Of a stretch of DNA of 64,000 nt, positions 8,914 through 18,328 are shown one piece after another. A model generated the notes under the pieces. That model had not been told where the DNA came from and ran no database searches. It saw nothing but the letters and a program-made list of their open reading frames with translations. Positions within the stretch are counted from its first letter, which is position 1. Each line of letters opens with the position of its first letter. Origin of the DNA: Hirschia litorea (GTDB lineage: Bacteria; Pseudomonadota; Alphaproteobacteria; Caulobacterales; Hyphomonadaceae); NCBI RefSeq assembly GCF_042665075.1, contig NZ_JBHTBR010000009.1, positions 199,124 through 263,123 of the forward strand, read 5' to 3'. The translations under genes were made by a program, and so were the position numbers.

Positions 8914-11328
8914 ATGAAAAAATCAGTTCTATTTTGTTCCTCAGCAATTTTAGCGGGGCTATCGTTCAATTCTGCATTTGCGCAAACCGAAAACACAAAA
9001 GAGCGCCGCCTTGAGGCTGTTGTTGTGTCCACGCAGAAGGTTGATGAAAACCTACTTGATGTTCCGATCAATGTGTCTGCGGTCAACCAAGAATTTATCG
9101 ACCTCATAAATGCAGATGATTTAGAAGAATTAGCGGATTTCATTCCGGGCCTTCAAGTTCAAGCGCAATCTTTGAACGCACCAAGTTTCTCAATTCGCGG
9201 TGTGACCTCTGATGGAGGCTCTCCACGGGTCGCGATGTTCACCAATGGGGTATCAAATGCGCGTCCGGGTTGGGGTGCCAGCTTATCCTATTTTGATATG
9301 GAACGTATCGAAGTTGTGAAAGGCCCGCAGCCAACTTTGTTCGGGCAGGGTGCTTTGGTGGGGGGTATTAACTTCATCCAAAACAAAGCCAACACGCAAG
9401 AAAACGCTGGCTATGCTCAAATTGAAGCTGGCTCCTACAATACACAACGCCTTGAAGGTGCTTACAACTGGGCAGTTGCCGACAATTTCGCACTGCGCCT
9501 CGCGGGTGTGCATGATGCATATGATGGCTATATTGAAAACCATGACCCATCAACGCCTGATCTTATGGGGCAAAAAACAGACGCGTTACGCCTCGCAGCG
9601 CACTGGGCACCATTGGCTAATTTCACAGCCGATATCATCGTAAACTACGAAGATGATGAATCGACAGGGACTGAATTTAGATCTGTTGTTTACCCGACAG
9701 GATCACCAACATCTAAGTCAACAAATGCCTATGACGATGTAGAAATGAACCATGTTGCGGCTCAGGGGCGTTCAGAACTTGGATCAGACCGCGAGATTTT
9801 CTCAACGACAGCTATCTTGAACTATGATGTGAATGATTATTTCTCATTCACTTCTATTTCTGACTATCGCGACCAGTATCAGACAGAAGCGTTCGACTCT
9901 GATGGAACGTCATTGTCTTTATTGCAGTTTGGAACAGATCAAAAAGCAAAAGTCTTTTCTCAAGAATTGAGAATGAACTTTCACAATGGTGACAAACTCA
10001 GCGGGTTTGTGGGGGTAAATTATATTGATGAGCGTGATTCATCGCGTCTGACTTTGGCTGCTGATGAGGCACCATTACAAGCCTTGGCGGTTGCGCCGGT
10101 TATTATCAATGGTGTTATTGCACAAGTGAAAGCTGCAACGGGCAATGATATTAGCTTCGCACAAGCAAGTGAAATGTTTATTCAGACATTGAAAGATGCG
10201 GGCGTGCCGAATGCTGAGAACGTGCTGAACCCGTTTAACCCTGTGCCAGTTTCATTGGCAGCCTTGCAAGGGTTGGGGCGCGTAGTGCCATTAGATGATC
10301 TGGTGCAAGATCAGTATGCGACGAATGAATTTGAATCTTTAGATATATTTGGTGATATTTCTTATGATGTAACCTCAAGGCTGACATTAACAGCTGGTCT
10401 GCGTTACACAGACGAAGAGTTTTCTGCATCTCAATACGCCTATCTTGTGGATGGAAACCAGGCGCTGGGTGGCCGTATAAACGCGCTGACACTTGGCGGT
10501 GCTTTCATCTTTAGTGAGACACCTATTGAACGCAGCTATGACGCAGATGGTGATTTCACTTGGCGTCTCGCAGCAAATTATGCCCTTACGAATGACCTAA
10601 GAGGGTGGGCCTCTATTGCACGTGGACGTCGTCCAGGCGGCCTAAGCACAGATGGTAGCGAACCAACAGGTTATGCTGTGGTCGATCCTGAATTCCTGAC
10701 AAACTATGAGTTGGGATTGAAAGGGGAGTTCCTAGATCAGAAACTTCGCCTGACATCTTCAGTTTATTATTCTGAATATGAAGATTTCCAAGTGTCTTTC
10801 CGTGAAGCTGGAAATCCGATTGCTTTAACGGAAAATACGGGTGCAGCCACACAGTATGGGTTTGAAATTGACGCGTATATGATCGCGCATGATTATGTCG
10901 ATGTGTTTGCGACATATGGATATAATTTCTCTGAATTTGATGATTCAGATTCAAATGGAAACACCCAAGTTCGTGCTGGAAATACATTCCGCATCAGCCC
11001 AGAAAACACCTTCTCTTTAGGTGCTGAAGTGCACGTCCCAGTCGGCGCATTGGAATTGTTTGCCGTGCCAACTTATGTCTGGAAAGATGAAGTTTATTTC
11101 TCAGATGAAAACAGACCAGAAGAGCTGCAAGATGCTTATGGTTTGCTCGATTTCAAAATTGGTTTGCGTAGCGAAAGCAACAATTGGGAAGTGTCTGCAT
11201 TCGTAGAAAATGCGACAGATGAAGAATATCTCATCGACTATGGAAACACAGGTCAGGCATTTGGAATACCAACAACAATTCGCGGCATTCCGCGTTGGTA
11301 CGGTGTGAAATTCAAAGCCAAATTCTAG
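8914..11328 (+). CDS. TonB-dependent receptor
   Basis: An 804-residue outer-membrane receptor with signal peptide (MKKSVLFCSSAILAGLSFNS...AFAQ), TonB-box-like LEAVVVSTQK, plug motifs (LEELADFIPGLQVQ, FSIRGVTSDGG, IEVVKGPQPTLFGQGA) and a beta-barrel ending WYGVKFKAKF. The plug resembles the FyuA/pesticin or IroE-like group common in alphaproteobacteria, which handles many ligands including sugars and siderophores. The gene sits between two terminator-like structures and seems to be a single transcription unit with the 16-bp repeats in its leader. The next gene, a PhoD-like phosphatase, starts 158 bp downstream behind a hairpin and may be co-regulated; a phosphorylated ligand is conceivable but not shown. 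Confidence 0.92.
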   Translation: MKKSVLFCSSAILAGLSFNSAFAQTENTKERRLEAVVVSTQKVDENLLDVPINVSAVNQEFIDLINADDLEELADFIPGLQVQAQSLNAPSFSIRGVTSDGGSPRVAMFTNGVSNARPGWGASLSYFDMERIEVVKGPQPTLFGQGALVGGINFIQNKANTQENAGYAQIEAGSYNTQRLEGAYNWAVADNFALRLAGVHDAYDGYIENHDPSTPDLMGQKTDALRLAAHWAPLANFTADIIVNYEDDESTGTEFRSVVYPTGSPTSKSTNAYDDVEMNHVAAQGRSELGSDREIFSTTAILNYDVNDYFSFTSISDYRDQYQTEAFDSDGTSLSLLQFGTDQKAKVFSQELRMNFHNGDKLSGFVGVNYIDERDSSRLTLAADEAPLQALAVAPVIINGVIAQVKAATGNDISFAQASEMFIQTLKDAGVPNAENVLNPFNPVPVSLAALQGLGRVVPLDDLVQDQYATNEFESLDIFGDISYDVTSRLTLTAGLRYTDEEFSASQYAYLVDGNQALGGRINALTLGGAFIFSETPIERSYDADGDFTWRLAANYALTNDLRGWASIARGRRPGGLSTDGSEPTGYAVVDPEFLTNYELGLKGEFLDQKLRLTSSVYYSEYEDFQVSFREAGNPIALTENTGAATQYGFEIDAYMIAHDYVDVFATYGYNFSEFDDSDSNGNTQVRAGNTFRISPENTFSLGAEVHVPVGALELFAVPTYVWKDEVYFSDENRPEELQDAYGLLDFKIGLRSESNNWEVSAFVENATDEEYLIDYGNTGQAFGIPTTIRGIPRWYGVKFKAKF

Positions 11329-11338
11329 TCTTATTTAG

Positions 11339-11368
11339 CCTCTTCCCAATCGAAATATTGGGAAGAGG
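11339..11368 (+). terminator. 12-bp stem hairpin after TonB receptor
   Basis: CCTCTTCCCAAT and ATTGGGAAGAGG pair perfectly around a 6-nt loop, 10 bp after the stop codon. No T-run follows, so termination may be partial or need other factors. Confidence 0.5.
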
Positions 11369-11486
11369 CGTTGGACTATGCATCATTAGTATATTGAAAA
11401 AATAGTATTATTTCGCGCGTTGTTAGCGCGCTAACCCTGAGGCGATGTTGTCTGAGGGCGTCATTGTTAAAAATTGGAGTGGGACT

Positions 11487-13241
11487 ATGCGGGATATTTC
11501 CAGAAGACGTTTTTTCTATTTTGGGGCAGCATCAAGTGCGCTTGTAGCAGGGTGTGCAACGCCGTCAGCGAGCGATCTTGGACTTGTCGAAAGAGCCGTC
11601 TCCGCTTTTGATGGAGAGGTGAGTTTTGAGCATGGTGTTGCGGCTGGTGATGCAACTGCGAATGCCATGATTTTGTGGTCGCGTGTGACGCCAACAATAG
11701 AAAATGGTCCCATTCAGGGCGTGGTTTTCGTTTCAACAGACGCCAAAGATATTGAAAACTTATCTCAATTGGAAAAAGGCAGTTTAGCATCATTGCCAAT
11801 GCCTAAAAGCGCTGTTTTCACAACCAATAGTGACCGTGATTATACCGTCAAAATTGATATGAAAAGCCTTACCCCAGCCACGCAATATTATTATGCATTT
11901 GTAGTGGAAACACGTTCAGGAATTATCGTTTCACCTATGGGCCGCGCTAAAACGCTAGCCGATAGTGGAACTGCACCTTTTAAGGCTGCTGTTGTGTCGT
12001 GTTCAAACTTTCCGTTTGGATTCTTCAATGTGTATGACGCAATTGCCAAGCGTGACGAATTGGACGCTGTCATCCACTTGGGTGATTATCTTTATGAATA
12101 TGGAAGTGATGGCTATGGCGGAGATGTTGGTGCAAAAATAGGCCGCGTTGTTGAGCCGGCGCATGAGATTGTGAGCCTTGAAGATTACCGTAAACGTCAT
12201 GCGCAATATAAAGCAGATGAAAGCTTACAAAAGGCACATGCACGCGCCGTTTGGTATTGTTCATGGGATGATCATGAGAGTGCAAACGACTCCTACCGAA
12301 CAGGCGCACAGAACCACCAACCAGACAAAGAGGGACCATGGAGCACCCGCAAAGCATTAGCTGTGCAGGCCTATCTCGAATGGATGCCAGTGCGTGACCC
12401 CGTGGCAGGCAGGGCACGTGCATCCATCTATCGCGGGTTTGAAATTGGTGATTTAGCCTCTCTATTCATGCTGGAATCTCGTCTGCTTGGAAGGTCTAAA
12501 CCACTGACATTTGAAGACGCTATGAAAGTGCCTGAAGACCAACGCATGGCGAAGGTTCAGGAGATTATTGCTGAAACAATGAATCCTGAACGCAGCATGC
12601 TAGGTGAGGTTCAAGAGCAATGGTTGGCGGCAGAATTTAAACGTTCAACGTCGGAAGGTAAAAAGTGGCAAGTCCTTGGAAATCAAGTGATTATGGCCAA
12701 AGTGAAGACACCAAATGTTGCTGCCGTGCTATCGGATGAGCAAAAAGAAGCTATCTATTCGAAAGCACCTTATGCCAAACAATATATCGAATTTTCCAAG
12801 TTTGGCCTCACATGGAATATGGATGCATGGGATGGATATGTTGCGGCGAGGGAGCGGCTTTATGCGTCTGCTAAAGCTGCGAATGCACGCCTTGTAACCC
12901 TCACAGGGGACACGCACACAGCTTGGGCGAATGATCTTCATGATAAAGAGGGTGAGCTGCGCGGTGTGGAGTTTGGGTGTACGTCTGTGACGTCGGCTGG
13001 ATTGGGTGATATTTTACCGATTCCGCAAATTAATGCGCTTATGGAAGAGAAAAACGAAGAAGTGCGTTTCTTTGATGCATTTGGGCGTGGCTATACATTG
13101 CTCTCTTTGAGTGAAGAGGCCGTGGATGCAGAATTTATAAAAGTATCAGATGTTTACACGTCTATTTACAGTCTTGATACGGTGAAAACCATGCGTTCTA
13201 CAGCGCAAAACAGTGGAATGAGTAAACTTAAATCGCTCTAA
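11487..13241 (+). CDS. PhoD-like alkaline phosphatase D, Tat-exported lipoprotein
   Basis: Starting at the ATG at 11487, which has GGAGTGGG upstream, the 584-residue protein opens with a twin-arginine signal (RRRFFYFG) and a lipobox (LVAGC). The catalytic part has the PhoD metal motifs: HLGDYLYEYG, WDDHESANDS and LTGDTHTAWAND. Family members are calcium/iron phosphodiesterases or phosphatases that act outside the cytoplasm. The N-terminal stretch FEHGVAAGDATANAMILWSR is the usual PhoD N-domain. It follows a TonB receptor and faces a glycerophosphodiesterase gene across a shared terminator, so this neighbourhood may handle organic phosphate. An upstream in-frame ATG at 11445 would add 14 residues ahead of the Tat motif and is less likely. 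Confidence 0.88.
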   Translation: MRDISRRRFFYFGAASSALVAGCATPSASDLGLVERAVSAFDGEVSFEHGVAAGDATANAMILWSRVTPTIENGPIQGVVFVSTDAKDIENLSQLEKGSLASLPMPKSAVFTTNSDRDYTVKIDMKSLTPATQYYYAFVVETRSGIIVSPMGRAKTLADSGTAPFKAAVVSCSNFPFGFFNVYDAIAKRDELDAVIHLGDYLYEYGSDGYGGDVGAKIGRVVEPAHEIVSLEDYRKRHAQYKADESLQKAHARAVWYCSWDDHESANDSYRTGAQNHQPDKEGPWSTRKALAVQAYLEWMPVRDPVAGRARASIYRGFEIGDLASLFMLESRLLGRSKPLTFEDAMKVPEDQRMAKVQEIIAETMNPERSMLGEVQEQWLAAEFKRSTSEGKKWQVLGNQVIMAKVKTPNVAAVLSDEQKEAIYSKAPYAKQYIEFSKFGLTWNMDAWDGYVAARERLYASAKAANARLVTLTGDTHTAWANDLHDKEGELRGVEFGCTSVTSAGLGDILPIPQINALMEEKNEEVRFFDAFGRGYTLLSLSEEAVDAEFIKVSDVYTSIYSLDTVKTMRSTAQNSGMSKLKSL

Positions 13242-13267
13242 ATATTTGAAACTGACTAGGATATAAA

Positions 13268-13305
13268 AAGGCTGCACGTGATATGCGTGCAGCCTTATTT
13301 TTTTG
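13268..13305. terminator. Bidirectional terminator between convergent genes
   Basis: GGCTGCACG (13270-13278) pairs with CGTGCAGCC (13286-13294) and is followed by a T-rich run; A residues precede the stem, so it can serve both the PhoD gene and the convergent phosphodiesterase gene. Confidence 0.85.
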
Positions 13306-13327
13306 TGTTTTAGAGAAAAATAGCTGA

Positions 13328-14440
13328 CTAATTCAGCTCATTTTTGACCTTCACAACAAGATCTGGATTGTCTGTGAAAAGCCCATCAATGCCGGCATCG
13401 AACAAGTCACGGGCTAATTTTTCGATATCTCCGCGTTGTATTGCATAGTCTGCTTGGTCTGTGTTTCCCGTCCGGTAGGCCTCTGGTAGCGCCATGTTTT
13501 CAGCCCGCAATGTCCATGCGTGTACTTTGAGACCAGCCTGATGCGCATCTTCAATCAGTGTGCTTGGGGTGTGCTCACCATCAACCATTTTTGGAAGCAC
13601 AAGATCCAAACTTGGACCCACACCATCGGCAAACTTGCGCATACGCTTTAAACCTTCAAGACTATAAATTTCACTCCATTGTGAAATCCCATTTGCTTTC
13701 AAAACAGATTCAGGCGGCGATTGCGATGAGATCAAGAAGACGAGCGGAAGGGGTGTTTTGTCGCGCATTTGCATTAAAGATTGAGGCCAAAAACACTGAA
13801 TGAAAATTGGGATGTCAGCTTGAGTTGTGTTGAGGTCAAAATCTTCCAACACTTTCAAAAATGCATCTTCCATCGCAAGGTCTATGCTCGAAAAATATGC
13901 AGGGTGTTTGAGTTCGATATATAAGCCGATTGGGCGGTTGTGGATTTTGCTTTGTTCACGGGTAAATGAGATAATGTCTTCAAGGGTTGGGACATCGAAC
14001 TTATTATCAAAAGCTGTGTTTTGAGGCCGAAATTCTGGAAGGCGTTCTTTTGCGCGCAGTGTCTTTAATTCGGCTAATGTGAAGTCTTCACTAAACCAGC
14101 CTTCATGAGATGGTCCTTCGACAGACTTTGTTGTTTTTCTGTCTGCAAATTCGGGGTGGTCTGCCACATTCGTTGTGGAGCCGATTTCGTTTTCGTGACG
14201 CGCGATGAAATGTCCATCTTTTGTCATAACGAGGTCGGGTTCAATAAAATCAGCACCTTGCTCGATAGCAAGCTTATAAGCTTCAAGTGTGTGTTCGGGG
14301 CGGTATCCACTTGCGCCGCGATGGGCGATGACGATGGGTTTCGTGTCGGATAGTTGCGGGGAGGTGGCTTTTTGAGCGCTGCTTGGCTGACATGCGGTCA
14401 GTGACAAGAAGGCAAATACCAGTCCAATTTGGATTTTCAC
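13328..14440 (-). CDS. Glycerophosphodiester phosphodiesterase, lipoprotein (GlpQ-like)
   Basis: A 370-residue protein with a GTG start (AAAGGA upstream) and a lipoprotein signal (MKIQIGLVFAFLSLTAC). The GDPD TIM-barrel motifs are clear: AHRGASGYRPEHTLEAY, FIEPDLVMTKDG and RHENEI give the catalytic histidines and metal-binding Glu/Asp residues, and GIDGLFTDNPD closes the barrel. The family cleaves glycerophosphodiesters to glycerol-3-phosphate and an alcohol in the periplasm. It matches GlpQ in length and in the long insertion between the two halves. It is transcribed alone, convergent with the PhoD-like gene. Confidence 0.92.
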   Translation of the reverse strand: MKIQIGLVFAFLSLTACQPSSAQKATSPQLSDTKPIVIAHRGASGYRPEHTLEAYKLAIEQGADFIEPDLVMTKDGHFIARHENEIGSTTNVADHPEFADRKTTKSVEGPSHEGWFSEDFTLAELKTLRAKERLPEFRPQNTAFDNKFDVPTLEDIISFTREQSKIHNRPIGLYIELKHPAYFSSIDLAMEDAFLKVLEDFDLNTTQADIPIFIQCFWPQSLMQMRDKTPLPLVFLISSQSPPESVLKANGISQWSEIYSLEGLKRMRKFADGVGPSLDLVLPKMVDGEHTPSTLIEDAHQAGLKVHAWTLRAENMALPEAYRTGNTDQADYAIQRGDIEKLARDLFDAGIDGLFTDNPDLVVKVKNELN

Positions 14441-14623
14441 GGTGACGTCCTTTGATTTTAAATGAGCCAGCTAAAAAGGGGGCTTTGGCGCGTTTCACTA
14501 AGTTTGACTAAATCAAAACTGGACTTCGGTTTTATGACAAAACACACCTCTGATGCTCAATAGGAACAAGTCATGTGCGCATGCGTTAGTTAGGGACCAT
14601 TCATTCTCATTAGGAGAGATAAG

Positions 14624-14782
14624 ATGACCCCGAAGAAGCCAAAAGAAAAACGTATCGACGAAACACTTGATGATTCATTTCCAGCAAGTGATCCGCCATC
14701 ATGGACGCCCGGTGAGGCCCAACCTGTACCGTCCGAAGATGATGAGGATGACAGCAAGGAGAATAAGGAATCTCAAAGCTAA
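14624..14782 (+). CDS. Small acidic SFPASDPPSWT protein (52 residues)
   Basis: ATG at 14624 follows a good ribosome site (AGGAGAGAT, 14612-14620) and opens a 52-codon frame. The protein has a basic start (MTPKKPKEKR), the motif IDETLDDSFPASDPPSWTPG and an acidic, disordered tail rich in E and D. Small proteins with a DE-L-SFPASDPP-W core are widespread in alphaproteobacteria without a known role, so the motif itself supports a real gene. No membrane segment or cysteine is present. It is flanked by the divergent phosphodiesterase gene and the short-chain dehydrogenase gene, with its own ribosome site. Confidence 0.75.
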   Translation: MTPKKPKEKRIDETLDDSFPASDPPSWTPGEAQPVPSEDDEDDSKENKESQS

Positions 14783-14824
14783 TTAGACCACTAGACCGCG
14801 TATGAGGTGTGTGTGTTGCATCTG

Positions 14825-14862
14825 CTATATTATATGATAATACTATTTAGCATATAATATAG
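14825..14862. promoter_or_regulatory. Perfect 12-bp inverted repeat upstream of the SDR gene
   Basis: CTATATTATATG (14825-14836) and CATATAATATAG (14851-14862) are exact inverted copies with a 14-bp spacer, 30 bp before the dehydrogenase start. Being nearly pure A/T, it is more likely a dimeric operator overlapping the promoter than a terminator. Confidence 0.55.
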
Positions 14863-14891
14863 AGTGGATTTAACGCAAAGGCGACTCGCGC

Positions 14892-15674
14892 ATGGACTTA
14901 CAATTAGCTGGCAAAACTATAATCGTCACTGGCTCCTCATCCGGCATTGGAGCCGCTATTGCAAAAGCGGCTTATGATGAGGGGGCCAATGTGATGTTAC
15001 ACGGGACGAAGGAAGCTGTGCTGCAAGAGAAAGCGGCAGAGCTTGGTCCACGTGCAAATTGGGTTGCTGCTGATTTGGCGGATGTTAAGTCTGCGTCTGT
15101 GATTGCGAATAAAACCAAGGATGTTTTTGGAACAATTGATGGGTTGGTCAATAATGCGGGTGTGTTTCCACGTAGTTCAGTAGATACGGATGTGCCCGAA
15201 CATTTCGACTTTGTCTTTCATGTGAATGTGCGCTCGCCATTAATGCTGACACAAGAACTGGTAAAGGTGTGCCGAGAAGAATCTAAAGCGGGTTCAGTGG
15301 TCAATATTGGATCTATAAATGCACATTGTGGCGCGCCATTTTTATTGATGTATGCCATGAGCAAGGGCGCGATGATGACAATGTCGCGCAATCTTGGGGA
15401 TGCGCTAGGAATAGAGAAAATCCGTGTAAATCAACTCAATGTGGGATGGACTTACACAGAAGGCGAACGCAAAATTCAAGCCGATGCAGGCGCGCCAGAT
15501 GATTGGCAAGATCATTTAAGCCCGTTAGCTGCACCGAGTGGAAAACTCCTTCAGCCAGAAGATGTTGCGGCTCATGCTGTGTTTTGGCTTTCACCGCTTT
15601 CGGCTCCCGTGAATGGCACAATCCACACGGTTGAGCAGTTTCCGATGACGGGACGCAATCGTAATAGCGGATAA
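14892..15674 (+). CDS. Short-chain dehydrogenase/reductase, candidate galactose dehydrogenase
   Basis: A 260-residue classical SDR: cofactor loop TGSSSGIG (13-20), NNAG (87-90), and the catalytic Ser141, Tyr154 and Lys158 (YAMSK). Position 40 region (HGTK) suggests NADP or NAD cannot be decided. Members of this size oxidise sugars and polyols; here a role as the first enzyme of oxidative galactose breakdown (galactose to galactonolactone) is inferred from the lactonase and dehydratase genes at 27.9-32.3 kb, since no other dehydrogenase of that sort is seen. It has its own palindromic leader site and a shared terminator with the GH2 gene facing it. A general alcohol or 3-oxoacyl reductase remains possible. 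Confidence 0.8.
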   Translation: MDLQLAGKTIIVTGSSSGIGAAIAKAAYDEGANVMLHGTKEAVLQEKAAELGPRANWVAADLADVKSASVIANKTKDVFGTIDGLVNNAGVFPRSSVDTDVPEHFDFVFHVNVRSPLMLTQELVKVCREESKAGSVVNIGSINAHCGAPFLLMYAMSKGAMMTMSRNLGDALGIEKIRVNQLNVGWTYTEGERKIQADAGAPDDWQDHLSPLAAPSGKLLQPEDVAAHAVFWLSPLSAPVNGTIHTVEQFPMTGRNRNSG

Positions 15675-15724
15675 GGCTTATTCAAACACTCCGCAAGGGA
15701 TGTTCACCTGCATGCCTTAATGAG

Positions 15725-15763
15725 AAAAAAGCCCGAAAGAATAATCTTCTTTCGGGCTTTTTA
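15725..15763. terminator. Bidirectional terminator between SDR and GH2 genes
   Basis: A long stem (AAGCCCGAAAGAA with TTCTTTCGGGCTT) with a 5-nt loop is bordered by A and T runs, so it serves both converging genes. Confidence 0.9.
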
Positions 15764-15785
15764 TTATGCGTAGGGCATAGGCATT

Positions 15786-18269
15786 TTAGGGTGCGTGAGT
15801 GTCGATGTTTACCGTTTGTGTTGGAATGTCAGAGCTTTCTATCGTCACTTGAATGGGCTGCTTTAAACCGTTTGATTGCACAAGTGCGAGGAGCTTTCCG
15901 TTAAAGGCTTTGCGGTTGTCTGCTTTTGTTGATTCAATATCCAAAATTGCTCCGGATTCCAAAGCGATAAGCTCGCCGCCACCTTGCACAGAAACTTTAA
16001 TGCGGTTGTCGGCAGAGGGATTGCGCGTACCTTGCGCGTCCACAATATCTATTTCAATGCGCGCAACCGAGACATTATCTGCGGGTAGAGAGTTGCGATC
16101 CATTGAGACAGAAAGCTTTGCGGGCGGGCCAGCTGTTTTGCGGGTCATGGTTTGTGTTTCGCCATTTTTTCCACGTGCAATGACTTTGATTTCGCCGGAG
16201 TGGTAGGGGACATTCCATTGAATTTGCAAATCATCTGTCATGATTTTTTCGCCTTGGGATTTTCCGTTGACGAAAAGTTCTGCCTTTTCAAGATTGGTGT
16301 AAGCGATGACTGGAAGTGTGACGCCTTCTTTGCCTGGGTGGGTCCAGTGCGGCTCTAAATACACCATCGGCTCTGTCGTCCATTGGCTTTTATAAAGATA
16401 ATATGGGCCTTTAGGAAATCCCGCTAAATCTACGACTCCATAATTGGTGGTTCGCGCTGGCCATCCGCGAGATTCTCCCAAATAATCAAAACCCGTCCAT
16501 CGAAATGTGCCCAGTAAATAGGGGAGTTTACGTGCAAGCTTTATTTCCTCACGGATGGGCATGCGCACGATATTATTATCAAATGAGGAGGCGTGAAGCG
16601 TTGAGACTTCTGGCCAAACTTCCTCTTCGGTAAGATCAGGAACCTCGTAGATTTTGTCTTTGAGTTCTGCCCACTTTTTCTTGTTTTTTAAGATGTCGCG
16701 GTCACGTATTTCGGTCTTGGATTTATAGTAATCGCGCGTGTGAAGTGTGTGGGTAATTTCGGTACCGACAATGGGTGTATCGGGGTGTTCGGCATGAAAG
16801 TCTTCAATGCCGTTCACATACTCTCCATGCCCGTTAAAGCCAGCAATATCAGCGTGTGAGAGATAATATCCACGGCCTTGGGTGATGGGGCGGGTATCGT
16901 CCAGTGATTTAACATAGTTGACGAGTTTTTCTTGTGTTTCCTCTGTGGCGCTTTTGACTTCATTCCCAATGCTCCACATGATGACACTTGGATGATTGCG
17001 ATCACGCTTGATGAAGCTGTCTAAATCGCGCTGCCACCAATCTTCAAAGAACAAGCCATAATCAGCGGCAGCTTTCTTGGTTTCCCAGCCGTCAAAGGCT
17101 TCATCCATGACCATGATGCCAAGCTCATCTGTAAGGTCATAAAATTCAGGCGCAAAGGGATTATGCGCGGTGCGTACAGCGTTCACACCTGCTTTTTTCA
17201 AGAGGGAGAGGCGGTAGCGCCATACATCTTTGGGGACCGCTGCGCCAACGCCGCCAGCATCATGGTGCAGACACATGCCTTGGATTTCGAGAGGCTGTCC
17301 ATTGATGAGGAATCCGCGATCTACAGTGAATTCTAAATTACGAATACCGGTGCGGGTTTCATATGTGTCAATGAGTTGATATTCTTTATGTATTTCCAAA
17401 ACACTTGTGTAGAGAGAGGGAGATTCGGGGGACCACAATGCGGGGTTTTTGACATTCAATTCATGCGTAATACTGGTTTGCTTATTGGCGTCTAACGTGA
17501 CTGTGGAGCTGGTTTGCGCGACGATTTTGCCATTGGGCGCTTTGATTTTAACGATGGCGAGTGCTTCGATCGGTGTGTCAGTATCATTGGCAATATCGTG
17601 CGTTGTGTGCAGGGTTGCTTGCGCCTTTGAGATATTGTCTGCGCGGACAAAAGAGCCATTCTCTATGACGTGTATCGGGTCAGTGACGGTGAGCCAAACA
17701 TTGCGGTATATGCCCGAGCCAGTATACCAGCGTCCACTAGGTAGGTTTTCGTTATCGACACCTACGGCAATGATATTATTGCCCTTTTCGAGGTGGTCTG
17801 TGATGTCAAAACTAAAGCCGGTATAGCCATAGGGTTGGGACCACATTTTTTTGCCATTGAGGTAGACTTCGGGGTTCATATAGACGCCGTCAAAGGTGAG
17901 GCTGACGGACTTGCCTTCAAATTTTTCGTCCCAATTCAATGATTTGCGATACCAGCCGATACCGCCAGGGAGAAAGCCACCGCGTGCACCAGCCGGATTG
18001 TCTTGTTTGTATTCGCCTTCAATACTCCAGTCATGGGGTAGGTCTAGGGTACGCCATTTGCTGTCATTCCAATCTACGGCATAGGCACCATCATATTTCT
18101 CGCCTAGCTCGAATTTCCAGTCTTTTGTGAGCAAGGTGCGTGTGCGGGGAGAGGCTGTTTCCTTTTGCGCAAGTGCGGTGCTCTGGCTAGTTTGGGCGAG
18201 CAGGTTTGCGCATCCGCTAGAGGCGATAAATGCAGATGGAATGAGCGCGGCAATTGTGAGAATGCGCAT
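15786..18269 (-). CDS. GH2 beta-galactosidase-like glycoside hydrolase, exported
   Basis: An 827-residue GH2 enzyme counted from the ATG at 18269, which has AGGAT at the right distance; an ATG two codons earlier is less suitable. After an export signal (MRILTIAALIPSAFIASSGC, weak lipobox at Cys20) come the sugar-binding domain (about 40-200, GWYRKSLNWDEKFEG), immunoglobulin-like domain, and TIM barrel with acid/base Glu437 in SIGNEV and nucleophile Glu504 in VGTEI; two further beta domains end the protein. Such enzymes remove terminal beta-galactose. Within this locus the likely role is cutting beta-1,4-galactosyl ends of desulfated carrageenan oligosaccharides in the periplasm. It lies 60 bp behind a second GH2 gene with a palindrome between them. 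Confidence 0.9.
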   Translation of the reverse strand: MRILTIAALIPSAFIASSGCANLLAQTSQSTALAQKETASPRTRTLLTKDWKFELGEKYDGAYAVDWNDSKWRTLDLPHDWSIEGEYKQDNPAGARGGFLPGGIGWYRKSLNWDEKFEGKSVSLTFDGVYMNPEVYLNGKKMWSQPYGYTGFSFDITDHLEKGNNIIAVGVDNENLPSGRWYTGSGIYRNVWLTVTDPIHVIENGSFVRADNISKAQATLHTTHDIANDTDTPIEALAIVKIKAPNGKIVAQTSSTVTLDANKQTSITHELNVKNPALWSPESPSLYTSVLEIHKEYQLIDTYETRTGIRNLEFTVDRGFLINGQPLEIQGMCLHHDAGGVGAAVPKDVWRYRLSLLKKAGVNAVRTAHNPFAPEFYDLTDELGIMVMDEAFDGWETKKAAADYGLFFEDWWQRDLDSFIKRDRNHPSVIMWSIGNEVKSATEETQEKLVNYVKSLDDTRPITQGRGYYLSHADIAGFNGHGEYVNGIEDFHAEHPDTPIVGTEITHTLHTRDYYKSKTEIRDRDILKNKKKWAELKDKIYEVPDLTEEEVWPEVSTLHASSFDNNIVRMPIREEIKLARKLPYLLGTFRWTGFDYLGESRGWPARTTNYGVVDLAGFPKGPYYLYKSQWTTEPMVYLEPHWTHPGKEGVTLPVIAYTNLEKAELFVNGKSQGEKIMTDDLQIQWNVPYHSGEIKVIARGKNGETQTMTRKTAGPPAKLSVSMDRNSLPADNVSVARIEIDIVDAQGTRNPSADNRIKVSVQGGGELIALESGAILDIESTKADNRKAFNGKLLALVQSNGLKQPIQVTIESSDIPTQTVNIDTHAP

Positions 18270-18300
18270 GAGCATATCCTATGAATGAAATGAAGCGGAA

Positions 18301-18321
18301 TATATCTAACAGTTAGATATA
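18301..18321. promoter_or_regulatory. 9-bp perfect inverted repeat between the GH2 genes
   Basis: TATATCTAA, three bases, TTAGATATA: an A/T-rich palindrome in the 59-bp gap upstream of the downstream GH2 gene. It lacks the GC content of a terminator and may be an operator for a second promoter. Confidence 0.4.
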
Positions 18322-18328
18322 GCTGGCT

